Assembly (NCBI GenBank): GCA_916048095.2
Contig: OU696589.1
Location: 2,427,448-2,491,447 of the forward strand
Length of the DNA stretch: 64,000 nt
DNA from: Sacculina carcini
Lineage: Eukaryota > Arthropoda > Thecostraca > Sacculinidae
Direction of reading: 5' to 3'
The notes beneath the pieces were generated by a model. It had not been told where the DNA came from. It ran no database searches and was given only the letters and a program-made list of their open reading frames with translations. Positions 22,060-33,660 of this stretch are shown here, one piece after another. Made by a program: the position numbers and the translations under genes. The number at the start of each line of letters is the position of its first letter. Position 1 is the first letter of the stretch.

Positions 22060-22230
22060 TGCGGGACTGCGGCGCGCCTCATCGATGTCTGCGGGAAGGT
22101 GCGATAACCCATTGTCCCGAATGTAGTTAAGATTTCATTTCCAGCTCCTGTTTCGAGGCTCACAAACAATCACGCTGTAAGGTGCGGCGTGGGTGTCCCA
22201 GATGTGGTGATGTGCAACATGAATATTGTG
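22060..22230 (+). mobile_element. Second Polinton-type polymerase B fragment, opposite strand (fossil)
   Basis: A short plus-strand stretch encodes a cysteine-rich pattern CFEAHKQSRCKVRRGCPRCG. It resembles the zinc-binding segment that lies N-terminal to motif A in Polinton polymerases. It faces the larger fragment to its left. It is short and the assignment is moderate. Confidence 0.45.
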
Positions 22231-22750
22231 CATTGTCTTTGCGACCGATTTAGTCAAACCGTTTTTTTATAAATAGGCAATTTCGGCTATAATTGAAAAT
22301 TATTATATTCACGTCTCTGCCAAACATCGACTTGGCGATCCTGATATAATGAGTATCGTGGCATAAAATAGAATATAAATAAAGAAAAAAAAGTTAGGTT
22401 GGGCATAGAATAAAGAATAAATATGATAAGAAATATATAATAAGAAAGGAAGAATGAGAAGTAAAAAAGTTATATAATAAGAAATATATAATAAGAAAGG
22501 AAAAATGAGAAATAAGTTGGGTTAGGTATATAATAAAGAAAAAGGTTGGGTTAGGTTAGGTATAGAATACAGAAAAAAGTTAGTTTAGGTATATAATAGA
22601 GAAAAAAATGATGAAATAAAAAATAAATATATAATAAAAAAAGAGAAAAAAGTTAGGTTCAGTTAGGTTAAGAGTGACGTCAGAGGGGGTGACGTAATAA
22701 GCGGGGTGCAAGGTTGAGTGTGACGTCATATATCACAAAGTGTTGAAGCC
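22205..22750. repeat. AT-rich interspersed repeat with GTTAGG-like motifs and TGACGTCA sites
   Basis: Between 22,380 and 22,660 units such as AGTTAGGTTGGGTTAGGTAT alternate with ATATAATAAGAAAGGAA repeats. Three TGACGT(C/A) motifs follow (22,674-22,735), then CAAAGTGTTGAAGCCTTCTAC. The same order (GTTAGG-like run, TGACGTCA, GGGGG, CAAAGTGTTG, AAGCCTTCTAC) is seen at 58,300-58,490, so this is a dispersed repeat. The left part (22,205-22,310) matches 36,693-36,800. Confidence 0.6.
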
Positions 22751-23290
22751 TTCTACTCCATGTTGTACCAAAATACCATTTCTGGTCGAGTTTTGCCACA
22801 TCGTTCCGTCATTCTCTTCACAGTGCGATGATGACGTTCTACGATCCCGTTTCCCGTAGGTCGATAAGCTGCTCGATACCTTTTGATGACACCCCACTTG
22901 TCACACAGCTCTGCCAATACAGACGATCGGAACGCGGCACTGTTGTCCAACAAAAGTTCATCCGGAGGTCCTCTTTCGAGAGACACGTCGTTCAGGATCC
23001 TCACAACGTCGTCAGCGTTATGGAAGCGCGCCTTTTTCCATAGCGCAAAGCGACATGGGCCGGAATCCGCAATAGCCACAGCACTGGCCCTTGTACTCTG
23101 TAGCGTCCACCGACAAGCGACTCCAATTATTTTCAACACTAATTTCGCCAGGAGGGTGCCTTACTGGTGCTGGATCCACCGACTGACAACGCAAACATCT
23201 TTTCACTCAGTCCTCCGTTTCTTTCTTGGTCACATTGGGATCTATCATTCTACTCAGCGCCAAGGTTAGTGTCTGACTAGAACTTTTTGC
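22750..23290 (-). mobile_element. LTR retrotransposon integrase fragment (fossil)
   Basis: The minus strand encodes part of an integrase of the same lineage as the elements at 30.7-35.1 kb and 61.7-64 kb. It has the zinc-end RCQSVDPAPVRHPPGEI, then ADSGPCRFALW, LLLDNSAAFRSS and YRPTGNGIVERHHRTVKRM. No LTR is attached. It is a broken fragment with about two breaks and looks old. Confidence 0.75.
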
Positions 23291-23530
23291 GACACTAGTA
23301 TAGCGGCTTGTGAGCATTTGATACCGTTTCACATAGTTGTTCGGATTGCCTGTGTGCCAATAATACATCTTGAACAGGACATTTGGGTCATCGCGGCACA
23401 ACAACAAGAGGAACTCAAACAGTCTTCTCCCCGCGCTTACCGAGTGAGGTTGTGCCTGCTCCTCGTTTTGTCGCTATTTACCTGTGTGGCCGTCCTTCCG
23501 ACGCCTATCTGCCCCGTTGCGTCTGAGCGT

Positions 23531-24656
23531 ATGGTCGTCCCTTCCGGTATGGCTGCCTCTATTGCGCGTGACAGTGATCGATCATGTTGTTGTGGCGGAG
23601 AGCACACCACGGCCACTCATATTTTGTGCGGTGGGTGCTCAGCAGCATTCCACCCGTCATGCGCGGCGCTAACAAATCCGGCGTTTAACGCCATCAAAAA
23701 ACACCGGATCTTCTGGATCTGCTCGACATGCCGAGATGACTTCCAATCGTTCAAGCGTGCGCCGCTGACTATGGAGAAACTTTCATCCGAAATGGACACT
23801 CGTTTCGCGAAACTCAGGGCAGAACTGGCTCAAGACGTCCGAGGCGCCAAGTGCTCTGGTGACGCCCCTTCTGAAGCTGTTGTCTCCACCGACACTATTG
23901 CCGACAAGAAGCCTAGCTATGCCCTTGTTATTAAAAACAAGGGCCAGGAGCCGGTGCGGCCGGAACAGGTGCGTAAACACCTGAGCTCTGTGCCTGTCGT
24001 TCATGCCCGCCAAACATCAGCGGGTAGTCTGGTGCTCCGCTGCTCATCCGAAGATGCAGTTAAACGCGCGGCCAAATCGCTGTCAGATAATGACGTCAAC
24101 CTGGAAGTCTCTGTGATCGACAAGGCGCCTTCTCTTCCGCCTAAGATCACATTATTCAATGTGCCCACCACATGCTCTCCTGAGGATCTGCTCGTCTCGC
24201 TTAAGTTGAAAAATGCTTTCCTCTCTGACGTGCCAGCAGCGCAGCTGAAACTATTCTTTATCTCCAAGCCAAGACATGGGCAGTCGAATGCTGTCCTCGG
24301 CGTATCTCCCGAGGTGAGACAACTCATCAAGTCGGCTGGTGACCGCCTGTTCGTCGATCTGCGGAGCTGTCCAGTGCGTGACCGCTATTGGGTATCACGC
24401 TGTTCGCGTTGTGCTGGACTCGGCCACAGCGAGAGCCGGTGCTCGTCTTCAAACAAGGAGACGTGTGGACATTGCGCTGGCTCCCACCGTTCGTCTACGT
24501 GCCCTGACAGGTCTAAAGAAGCAGTGCGTGAACTGCGAAAACCACGGTCGCGCGTCAAGTCACTCGTCGTTCTCCTCTGAGTGTCCGTCTTTTGTGGCGG
24601 TTCGAAATTCTCTGCGCCAGCGCACCATGGTCTGTTCGTCTTCACTCTCATCCTGA
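23531..24656 (+). pseudogene. ORF1 of the L2-like LINE: PHD finger plus zinc knuckles
   Basis: The first good ATG is at 23,531 (MVVPSGMAASIARDSDRSC). A PHD-like finger follows (CCCGGE, CGGCSAAFHPSC, FWICSTC), then an acidic/coiled stretch (MEKLSSEMDTRFAKLRAEL), a domain resembling an RRM or pre-knuckle fold (PPKITLFNVPTTCSPEDLL onward), and zinc knuckles CSRCAGLGHSESRC and CGHCAGSHRSSTC. The third knuckle, CVNCENHGRASSHSSFSSEC, is in another frame, so a frameshift near 24,520 splits the last 40 codons. PHD-bearing ORF1 proteins are known from CR1/L2-group LINEs; they bind the element RNA. The longer upstream open stretch (from 23,318) is probably not coding. Confidence 0.7.
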
Positions 24657-24789
24657 CATGTCGAGCCGCTTCCCTCCTGCGGTTATCCACCGTCTCACTC
24701 ACTCTCAAGTATCTCAGGCCTACTTTCGCCTAATTCTTTCTATTCCTCTTGCAATATTTCTCAAAATCATCATCGTCTATCAGACCCCT

Positions 24790-27650
24790 CTACTATTTCT
24801 TTTGGCCTCTTAAATATTCGTTCCGCCCGTAATAAGGTTACATTTCTTAGGGAAGCCCTTTCTTTCCATAACCTGTCTGCTCTCTTCTTGACCGAAACCT
24901 GGATACTGGAGAGTGATGAAACCATTTTTAATGCACAATTGCCTTCCAACATGAAATTCCTTCATAAATCTCGCTCGGCCAGTTCTTCTAAAGCTAATGG
25001 TGGTGGTGTCGGTGTTATTTTTTATTCTTCTGTGAATCTATCTATGATTCCTGATTTTTTGTGCTCTTGTATATCTTTTGAATTTCTTGGCTTTTCATTG
25101 TCTCTCCCTTCACTTCCCAAATTGGGTATAGCTCTGATTTATCGCCATAATCACCGCGGCTCAGCTCCTCATTTTTTATCGGATTTTGATGCTTTAGTTT
25201 CACGACTTAATGAGCTTTTCTCGGACAACTTTGTGATTATTGGCGACTTCAACATATGGGTAGACTCTCCCTCCTCTCATGATCTTGCCTCTGATTTCAT
25301 CCACCTTCTGAGTTCATGGGATCTAAATATAGTCAATGATGATCCTACGCACTTATCTGGCCACACTCTTGACCTTGTAATTTGCACACCAACTTCAGCT
25401 AAACGCTTCTCACCTAAAATTTTTACTTATCCACCTGACTCTTCTATCGGACCACAGTCTTATCACAACTCGACTTAATCTCACATCTGCACCCAAGCCG
25501 CCCCTAGAAAATACCGCTTATCCAGAAACTTCAAAAACTTTGACTCCTCCAAATTTAGCTTTCTCGTTAACTCCCTTTTATCTCCATCCGATTATCAATT
25601 TCTCTCTCCGTCCTCTCTTCACACATTTTTAACTGACACTCTCTCTTGTATAAATGATCAAATTTTTCCCCTGTGTCAACATATTGTGCGTTCTATGAAC
25701 CCTCCTCCTCCTTGGTGGTCTTCTAAATTGCAAAGCCTGCGAGCGGAGTGTCGCGCGCGTGAGCGCTCCTGGCGACGCCTTCGCAACTCTTCTTCCTGGA
25801 ATCACTTCTGTACTACTCGTAAACTGTTTCTCACTGAAGTAGCTTCATCTAAATCCTCGTTTTTCCAATATAAATTACACAACTTAAAAACTCACCCTCA
25901 TTCTCGCTGGTCCACACTGAAAGCCCTCTCAGGCCGTAACACCCGGGAGTCTTGCCAAATCACTGCTGATCAATTCGCGTCCTTCTTCTCCCAGAAAATT
26001 GCCACTCTACACACCAAAATACCAGTAGTCTCACAACCTCTCTCCTTTTCCTCCTCTGGTAATGCACTCACATCCTTTTATTTTCTTACACCGTACAAAG
26101 TCGCTCGTCTTCTATCCAAACTCCAACACACTAATTGTCCTTCTGACCCCATTAAATACTCTGCCCTCTCCGATTCCATTATTCTACTTGCGCCATTCTT
26201 CACACACCTAATTAATTCGTCCTTCCTTCACGGAGAATTTTTGGCCTCTAAACATGCTGTCATTTCCCCTATCCTCAAAAGACCGGGTTTGGACTCATCT
26301 TCTCCCTGTAATTATCGCCCTATCTCTATCCTTACACTTGCTTCCAAACTTCTGGAATCCGCCATCCGCGATCAACTCCTCCCTATCATTTTTGGTGCTC
26401 TAGATCCGTGCCAATCAGGATTTGTTGCCAAACATTCCACGGAAACACTCCTCCTCTGTCTCCAAAATGATATTTTCTCTAATTTTGCTTTCGGTAACTC
26501 TGTTCTCCTCATATCACTTGATTTTTACTCCGCTTTTGACCTAGTTGATCACTCTATTCTTTGTCGGGATCTCGCAGATGCCGGTCTCTCTTCTACTGCA
26601 CTCTCTCTTCTATCTTCGTATCTCAGTAACCGTTCCTACTCTGTTCGCTGTAACTCCGCACTGTCTGATTCTGTAAATATGACTTCTGGTGTTCCACAAG
26701 GCTCTCTCCTTGGTCCTCTCTTGTTCAACCTGTATGTATCTTCACTTTGCCCCCTTCTTCGTTCTTATCCTCTGTCCTTTCATATTTATGCGGATGACGT
26801 GCAAATATACTTCCCTATCTCACATACTTCTTCCTCTCTTGCTCATGACCTAATCTCGCACATCTCATCTTGGGCCTCATCAAGGCGGCTTCTTTTGAAC
26901 CCGGACAAGACTGAGTTCATGGTCTTTCATCCCCCCAGGCTCACTCCTCCAACTCTCAATTTATCACTCGCATCACACATTCGGAACCTGAGTGTAGTAT
27001 TTGACCCCACACTCTCTTTCACCCGAACTTTTTCACTCATCACTCGCTCTTGTCGCTTTGTTCTACGAAATTTTTTCCCTATCCGGTCTCTCATCGATGA
27101 ATCATCTGCAATTCTTCTCGTTAACACATATATCTTCTCTCGTCTGGACTACTGTAATTCGTTATTTCTTCACTTGCCTCTCAAGACGATTCGCCAACAT
27201 TTCAAGACGATTTCTCCAGACGATTCGCCTCCATTTCAAGACGAACCTCTCAAGACGATTCAATCTGTCATTAATCTTTCATGCCGCTTTGTTCTGAGAC
27301 TTCCTCCAAGAACGCCGACTTCCTCTTACATCCGTCAACTTGGCTGGCTCCCTGCTCCCCTCAGAATTCGCTTCAAAATTTGCTGTTTAGTTTTCAAAAT
27401 TATTAAGTCTCCATCTTCCCCATCTTACCTACGTGAACTCCTGTCACCTCAAGTACGACCCTCATCTCGATACCCTGTCCCACTCTTCTGCCCTCCCGCC
27501 ATCAACGAGTCCACCTGGTCGGCCAAGTCCTTCTACTTTTCTGCCCCTCGCCTCTACAACTCTCTACCTCCTCAGCTTCATCAAATTAGTTCCTTTGCTT
27601 CCTTTTCATCTGCTCTCCACAAACATCTTCTTGCTTCTTCTTCTGAATAA
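24790..27650 (+). pseudogene. ORF2 of the L2-like LINE: endonuclease and reverse transcriptase
   Basis: The protein begins around FGLLNIRSARNKVTFLREAL (the start codon is unclear). The AP endonuclease shows FLTETW, VGVIFY, VIIGDFNIW and HTLDLVI; its SDHSLI end is split by two compensating frameshifts near 25,450-25,500. The RT has ISPILKRPGLDSSSPCNYRP, LDFYSAFDLVD, SGVPQGSLLGPLLF, YADDVQIY and LLLNPDKTEFM. The C-terminal part (SRLDYCNSLFL, APRLYNSLPPQ) ends at 27,650. An in-frame insert of about 69 bases near 27,185-27,253 sits inside the conserved LPLKTIQSVINLS block and is flanked by copies of CTCTCAAGACGATTC. From 25,686 the frame is open for 654 codons. Confidence 0.85.
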
Positions 27651-27927
27651 TGCGTTTCTTGAACTCTTTGCAGTTTTTTATGTTGTTACCTCTGATTGCT
27701 CTTGTTTTTCTCATGTTGTGCACGGTATATCTTTCCTTGTGCGTGCTGTTTACGTTTGTTTTTTCTGCTAGCTTTTATCTTTTATCATGTTTTTCGCGCC
27801 TTTGCATTTTATCGTGCGCTATATTAAATATATGTTGTTGTTGTTGTTGTTGTTAAACAGACTATCACTGTCAGTCGAAGATAACAAGACGACATAGACT
27901 GGTGCCCTTGACGCGGATAGACTACAT

Positions 27928-30340
27928 CAGCGTTTCTCAACCTTTGGTAGCTCGTGGCCCCCCTCAGCGAGTGACTAACACTTGTGGCCCCCTGCCCTTT
28001 AAAAAACGCAGATTTTGTTTTGAATTGTTTATTCAGTCACTCAAATTATACATAAATGTAAGAATCTTTGCTGAACAATATAATCAATGGGACACTTGCT
28101 GTTGGGCTCGTGTGACGAGGCCTCTTATGTCCGGCTCCGTCTTGGACACAGCAAGGCGAATATCGTTACAAACATCAAGACGGCTTCTGGACTTCGTTTC
28201 AATGGTCGCCATGTCAAAAAATCCAGATTCACAAAGGTAAATTGTGGCGAATTGAGCGTAAATTTCGTATGCTTTCTTGCTGAGTAGTGGATATGCATCC
28301 TGAACAGACAACCAGAAGCTGGAGAGGTTTTCTCTGTTACTGAAGGCGAGCTTCATTGCTTTTGAGACCTTGAACTCTGTAAGCTCCTCTGCTGCGTCTT
28401 CAGTAGGTTCAACTTCGGTGTTGAATGGGTCTCTGTGCCATGGAACATCCAATGGAACATCGTCGAAATAATATTTGAACTCAGAGGAGAGAATGTCGAG
28501 ATGCCCAATTATGCATTCTTTGAGGCCGACGGGAAGTTCAATCCTCTGCGTCTGCAGATGCTCGTCCAAGAAAGGAAACGAGGCTGTGGATCCAGCCCTG
28601 ATTCGTGCCTGCCACACTCCCATTCGAGCAGACAATCCGGCAAGTTTGTCTTGAACGTCACTGACTGTCACATCACGGCCTTGTAAAAACTGGTTCATTT
28701 CGTTGAGTCGGCCGAATATATCGGCCAGGTAGGCTAGCACCACGACGAACTCTTCATTACCAAAGTGGACATGGAGGTTATTTTCGTTCTCTCGCAAGAA
28801 AATTTCTGTCTCTAAACGGACTTCATTCAACCGAGAGAGGCATCTCCCCCTCGATAGCCAACGAACTTTAGTGTAATACAGAAGTCCCACATGTTGCGCT
28901 CTCATGTCGTTGGTCAGAAGTTGGAAGAGCCGATGATTTTTCGCCTTCGCACGAATGAAGTTGATCACTTTGACCGCAACATCCATTACTTCCAACAAAC
29001 TCAGCGGTAGAGTTTTTGACGCAAGAACATATCGGTGTAGTGAACAGTGGGAAGATGTCACGTGGGGCCATTCATTCTTCACAAGCGTGACGAACCCTCC
29101 TTTGACGCCAATCATCGCTGGGGCACCATCAGTACAAATGTGCTTAAAATTCTGCCAGCTGAGTCCATTCGCTTCAAAAAGAGTCCACGATGACTTTGAC
29201 ATTCTTTGCTGTCGTTGTGGTTGGCAGAGTATTGCAGAATAAGAACTCTTCCCTCACCTTTCTTTCTTTCTCGTAGCGAGCAAAGTCAATCAACTGGCTC
29301 TCCAAAGAGGTGTCGGTAGACTCATCCAGTTGAAGGCTAGCCTGGAGCGTACTTTGCTTGATTTCACAGCAAATTTGACGGTACACAACAGCGGCCATGT
29401 CATCAATCCGTCGGCGGATCTTGTCATTGGAGAGCGAAACTTGCTGGATTTTCTTTTTTGCCTCCGGTCCGATCATCAGCTCCACCATTTTCTCTGTACA
29501 TGGCTTGATAAGCTCCTCAGAAATAGTGTTCGGCTTCTTGCACTTCACAATCCGGTATGCCACTTCGTAGCTGGATTTAAGAGCAGGTTTTTCTTCTGGC
29601 CGGAATCCAAATTTTGGAAGTGTCGCTTCACGGTCTTACCGTGCTCGTTTCGTAGACAGGGCATCAATATTTTTATCTTTCCTTTGGGGATGAACCTTGT
29701 CGCGATGGCTTAAAAGTTTGGAAGGACGTAGTGATGCATTTGACATCACCACTGAGCAATGCAGACATTGTGCGCAATCCACACCGTCTCGAATGACCTT
29801 CGTAAATCCAAACTTGACGTAGCTATCGTTCCATTTTCTAACCTTCGACATCTGAAAAACAACAATAACACGGTTAAAAATTTGGTTTGAAAATGCTCTT
29901 TCAAAACAAAACAAAAATCACAATCGTAGACAAAATTCACTTGTTACTATTTTTCTTGCTGTGGTGCACTGAAGCATACGATAATATAAATGTGAAGTGA
30001 ACATGTATTAGTGTGAAAATATTTTATCTCAAAACTTAGCGAAATGCACGGAAAACCAATACGTCATGAGAACACGCACCTTTTCTTCCTCTGTCCAGTC
30101 CAGTGGGATACTGGCGCCAAGGAACGTGGCCGTACCATGGTAGTGATAGCGCATGCGCACAACAGACATTGAGATATTCCCTCCTTCCTAAAACTCTTCC
30201 CATATGACCGTGGTTTCACCACTTTGTGCACTCCAGGCTTTTGCATTCTGAATTACATTTTTCGATGTCAGCTCGTGGCCCCCCGGTCGAAGGCTCGTGG
30301 CCCCCTTGGGGGGCCACGGGCCCCCGGTTGAGAAACGCTG
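27928..30340 (-). mobile_element. hAT transposon, ZBED5/Buster-like, near-complete
   Basis: Terminal inverted repeats CAGCGTTTCTCAACC and GGTTGAGAAACGCTG bound a 2,413-base element. An exact 8-base duplication GACTACAT flanks it (27,920-27,927 and 30,341-30,348). Sub-terminal GTGGCCCCC repeats occur at both ends. The single gene inside runs on the minus strand. TIR sequence, target length and BED-finger transposase all agree with hAT. Two lesions in the transposase make this copy probably dead, but the preserved ends suggest recent activity. Confidence 0.93.
28084..29851 (-). pseudogene. hAT transposase with N-terminal BED finger
   Basis: The start is the ATG at 29,851 (MSKVRKWNDSYVKFGF), inside a slightly longer open frame. 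A BED zinc finger follows (CAQCLHCSVVM...HRDKVHP), then the ZBED5/FAM200-like transposase body: SLQLDESTDTS, a hAT catalytic-core block with ICTDGAPAMIGVKGG and WLSRGRCLSRLNEV, and a C-terminal dimerisation region (FWLSVQDAYPLLSKKAYEIY...CESGFFDMATIETKSRSRLD) up to the stop at 28,084. About 589 codons is normal length. One in-frame TAA lies at 29,636-29,638 and one frameshift near 29,190; the rest is open. The enzyme would cut and paste elements carrying the CAGCGTTTCTCAACC ends. Confidence 0.88.
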
Positions 30341-30441
30341 GACTACATCCTTCGGTACCTTCGACCCGGATCGATACAATAACACTGGTCAACAACCAAA
30401 ATGCTTCCGAGATCGAAGTCGCATTTTTCATATAATTTTAG

Positions 30442-30638
30442 GATGCTGGTAACAAATATCATGGTTAAAAATTGTTTGGTAGCTATACTTTTCATGATAC
30501 GCCTACATGTCTCAACAGGTTCCTACAGGCTGGCGAAAGTGTATACTCACTATGCTCACATTCTCTCTGCCCTCAGTATTGTTTCATCAGTCACAGGAGG
30601 TGTTTGTGCTGTGCAAGTTTACATTTGGAGGGTGAAAG
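30442..30638 (+). CDS. Possible host exon with two membrane segments
   Basis: A 197-base stretch lies between ATATAATTTTAG and AAAG|GTAGGTG. It is open for 65 codons only in the frame starting G-ATG. It encodes two hydrophobic stretches, NCLVAILFMIRLHV and HILSALSIVSSVTGGVCAV, separated by a basic/aromatic loop (SYRLAKVYTHY), which looks like part of a multi-pass membrane protein. I do not recognise the family and see no partner exon in the window. It sits in a 340-base island between the hAT and an LTR element. Confidence 0.4.
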
Positions 30639-30683
30639 GTAGGTGATTTTAATGTAAAATATTTCATGAACTTAGAATAAATG

Positions 30684-30938
30684 TGTAGTTACTCGCAGAT
30701 AACAGCACAACACACTGCATTTGCACTCCCCACTGGTCAGAACGCAGCCAACACACAGGCCAACAGTCATTAGTACACTAACTACTCACGCGCAACTAGC
30801 CTTACACATGCAGGCAAACATACATACACACTCGCATACACACACACCGCACGCGCCTTACACAGTATGTACCGCCGGTAATCAGCTGGCGTCATCGTCA
30901 CTTCGACCAATCACCGAGCAGAACCCGATCACACCACA
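30684..30938 (-). repeat. 3' LTR of the minus-strand element
   Basis: 255 bases, bounded by TGTAGTTACTCG and CGATCACACCACA on the plus strand. A purine-rich tract (GGGGGCG on the minus strand) lies immediately inside it. Confidence 0.85.
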
Positions 30939-33409
30939 CGCCCCCGTGATATCACTACCACCCAAAAATAATTACAAGGGATTCAAAAATCTGTCTCGTA
31001 ATCTTCGAATCTTTGCGGTCTTCGCCGTTCCCGTCTGGGTCTTGAGCGGTTGATGGTACCCTCCAGGCTGTCACCCGAAGCTGCTGGCTCCGTGGACGAT
31101 TCACCAGGCCTGTCGATCACCGACTGTGGCTCCACCTCGACATCGTCGTCCGAGTCTGGCTCGAACAACCGCCTCACGTCCAGCACGTGACGGGGTACGC
31201 CGTCAACGTCAATATTGTCGGCTGCATTGATCCCTGTTACTGTCCCCCGAGTCCACGTCGAGGTACATCGAGCGGCCGGTGGTTTAACCCACACATCTTC
31301 ACCAACATGCCACTCGGTGGTATCGGATTCCGGCTCGGCGACCGGTGCGGCCGGATGCCGCCAACAATAGGCGTGAACTCCGCAAGCTGGGGCCGAACGC
31401 CGGTCGTTTCCATGCCTCGGTGCCAGGTTGTACCAGAACAACGCGCTCAGCGGAGACGTGCGACAACGCTCGGCCATTCGCTTGATTGTGCGGTGATGTC
31501 GCTCGATAATGCCGTTTCCAGACGGCCGATAAGCGGCGCGGTAACGCCGCCTGACCTGCCAGCTGTCGCAAAAGACCTTCACCGCCTCCGACCGAAACGT
31601 CGCGCTGTTATCAAGCAGTAGCTCCTCCACGGGACCACGCTCCAGGAAAACACTGCGGAGTACGTCAATAACGTCTATGACGTTTTCTGAGCGCACTTGC
31701 CTCCAAATTGCGAAACGGCAAGGCCCGGAGTCGATCATGGTCAAGTAGCACCGGCCGCCGTAGTGCGTTGTATCGACTGTCAGCCTGCTCCAATTTCGAC
31801 CGACCTCCAGCGTGCCGGGTTCATGTCGGGTAGGAGCTGGATCAATACTTTGACAGACCCGACATGTTCTCATGACCTCGATGTCTCCTCTTGAAACGTC
31901 AGAGTTCACCATCCTCGCCAACGCTAAACTCCGATCGACGCCAAAGTGGTGATCCTCGTGGAGTTCGCGCACCGTCAACAGACACGCATCTTTGGACCTC
32001 ATCAATGCTTTCGGCACTCGCGTCAGGACGTCAGCAAGGTTCTGGTCAGATCGCACAAATGTAGGCGTCACCTTTAATCCAAGCTCTTGAACCAACTCTC
32101 TCAATATGTGAAGTCGCCGCCTTATCAGGACCTCTACCGCACTGCTACTCCTGACACGACTCGTGCCCTCCAACGCTGACCTCATCCAGCCAATCACAGT
32201 CATCGAGTCGGTGCAGACTTCCACCTCGACCAGCCCCCATTTGACGGCCAGATTTACGGCTCGCAGAACAGCATCCAACTCTGACACATTGATATGATGT
32301 TCATCCGTCTGTTTTCGTAGCCACGACGCGTCTTCGACTACTGTGCCCCCGATCTCCGAAACAACACCAATTGCCAAACTGCTGGCGTCGCACCACACTC
32401 TGCCAGTAATCGTCGCCGGCACGTACCACTTGCCGCGGACGGGATCGCTCGCGTGTGCCCTCTCTAGAATATCCTGCACCACACGCAGCACATGACTGTT
32501 CACGCGGCTTTCCCAATGACCGTCCTGGGCTAGTCTTTTTACAAAGCTGCACGCGACGCGGAGCCACCCAGCAACAGGATAGTGACCGACTAAGCGGCCA
32601 CAGACAGAGAAAAGCTCCCTTTTCGTCAGATTGTGGGTGACGGTTGGCATCTCGTTGTCTCGTCGGAACTTCAGCTCACCAGCGTCGATCCCTAGCCGCA
32701 ACCCGAGAACACGACCACCTTCCAAACACTCAGGTGGTTTGGCTTCGAGCCCGTATCTGCGCAGGTGCTCGACGACTTCTTCCGCGCTTACGATATTCTC
32801 GTTGACGAGGATGTCGTCGATATAAGAGCTCGCACCAGCCCGTACTCGGTTGTCGCACTCTAGCACAGCGGTCAGTATTCTTGTCATGATACGAGGTGCA
32901 CAGTTTAGCCCGAATCCGAGTCTGGTCAGATAGTATCGCCGACCTTCGTACTCCACCTGCTGATATTTCCAAAGGCTTTCGTCGACCTTGATCTGAAGGT
33001 AGGCCATTTTCGAATCAACCATCTTCAGTGGCGGCCGCTCTCGTCTCCATCGTCGCAATGTTTCGTCGCACACGGGAGCGTCATAGCCGGGGTGGCACTC
33101 CACGTGCTGATTCAGCTCCCGGAAGTCGAGGACCGGACGAACTTTTTCCTTGTTCGTCTGGTGAACAGCCAGTAATGGCAGCACACCGCCGCGATCTGAG
33201 CACGGTATCAGCCATCGTCGTTCTATCCAGCGCCGAACTTCTTCATCAAACCGTGGTTTGAGCCGCGGGTCCCTTGCGCTGCTGTAACTGGTCACCATGT
33301 TCTTCAACAACGGCGGCCATTTTCGCCATCTCCACTTAACGGACCATTCGGAACCATCGAACACTGCCACGAAGTCAGGATCATCGATCTCAATAACAGG
33401 CCGCCTTAC

Positions 33410-33660
33410 ACAGGCGCCATCTGCGCTCACCCAAGCGCCATCCGCGCTCACACAAGCGCCATCTGCGCTCACACAAGCGCCATCTGCGCTCACACAAGCG
33501 CCATCCGCGCTCACACAAGCGCCATCTGCGCTCACACAAGCGCCATCCGCGCTCACACAAGCGCCATCCGCGCTCACACAAGCGCCATCTGCGCTCACTC
33601 AAGCGCCATCCACGCTCACACAAGCGCCATCTGCGCTCACACAAGCGCCATCCGCGCTCG
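33410..33660 (-). repeat. 21-base tandem repeat (12 units) inside the polyprotein
   Basis: Twelve units of the type CAAGCGCCATCTGCGCTCACA, alternating mainly between TCTG and TCCG. Read in the pol frame they give the heptad ADGACVS between protease and reverse transcriptase. Because the unit is a multiple of three, other frames stay open across it too, which creates long spurious open frames on both strands. Confidence 0.92.

Larger units (their letters stand above)
23410..27856 (+). mobile_element. L2/CR1-like LINE, nearly full length
   Basis: The element has an ORF1, an ORF2 with endonuclease and RT, a 180-base 3' untranslated region, a GCGC-stem hairpin (about 27,796-27,824), and a (TTG)n tail at 27,835-27,856. 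The 5' end is placed at about 23,410-23,430, where the integrase-like flank stops; that boundary is approximate. A truncated relative lies at 16,805-17,775. Its few small frameshifts suggest modest age. Confidence 0.85.
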
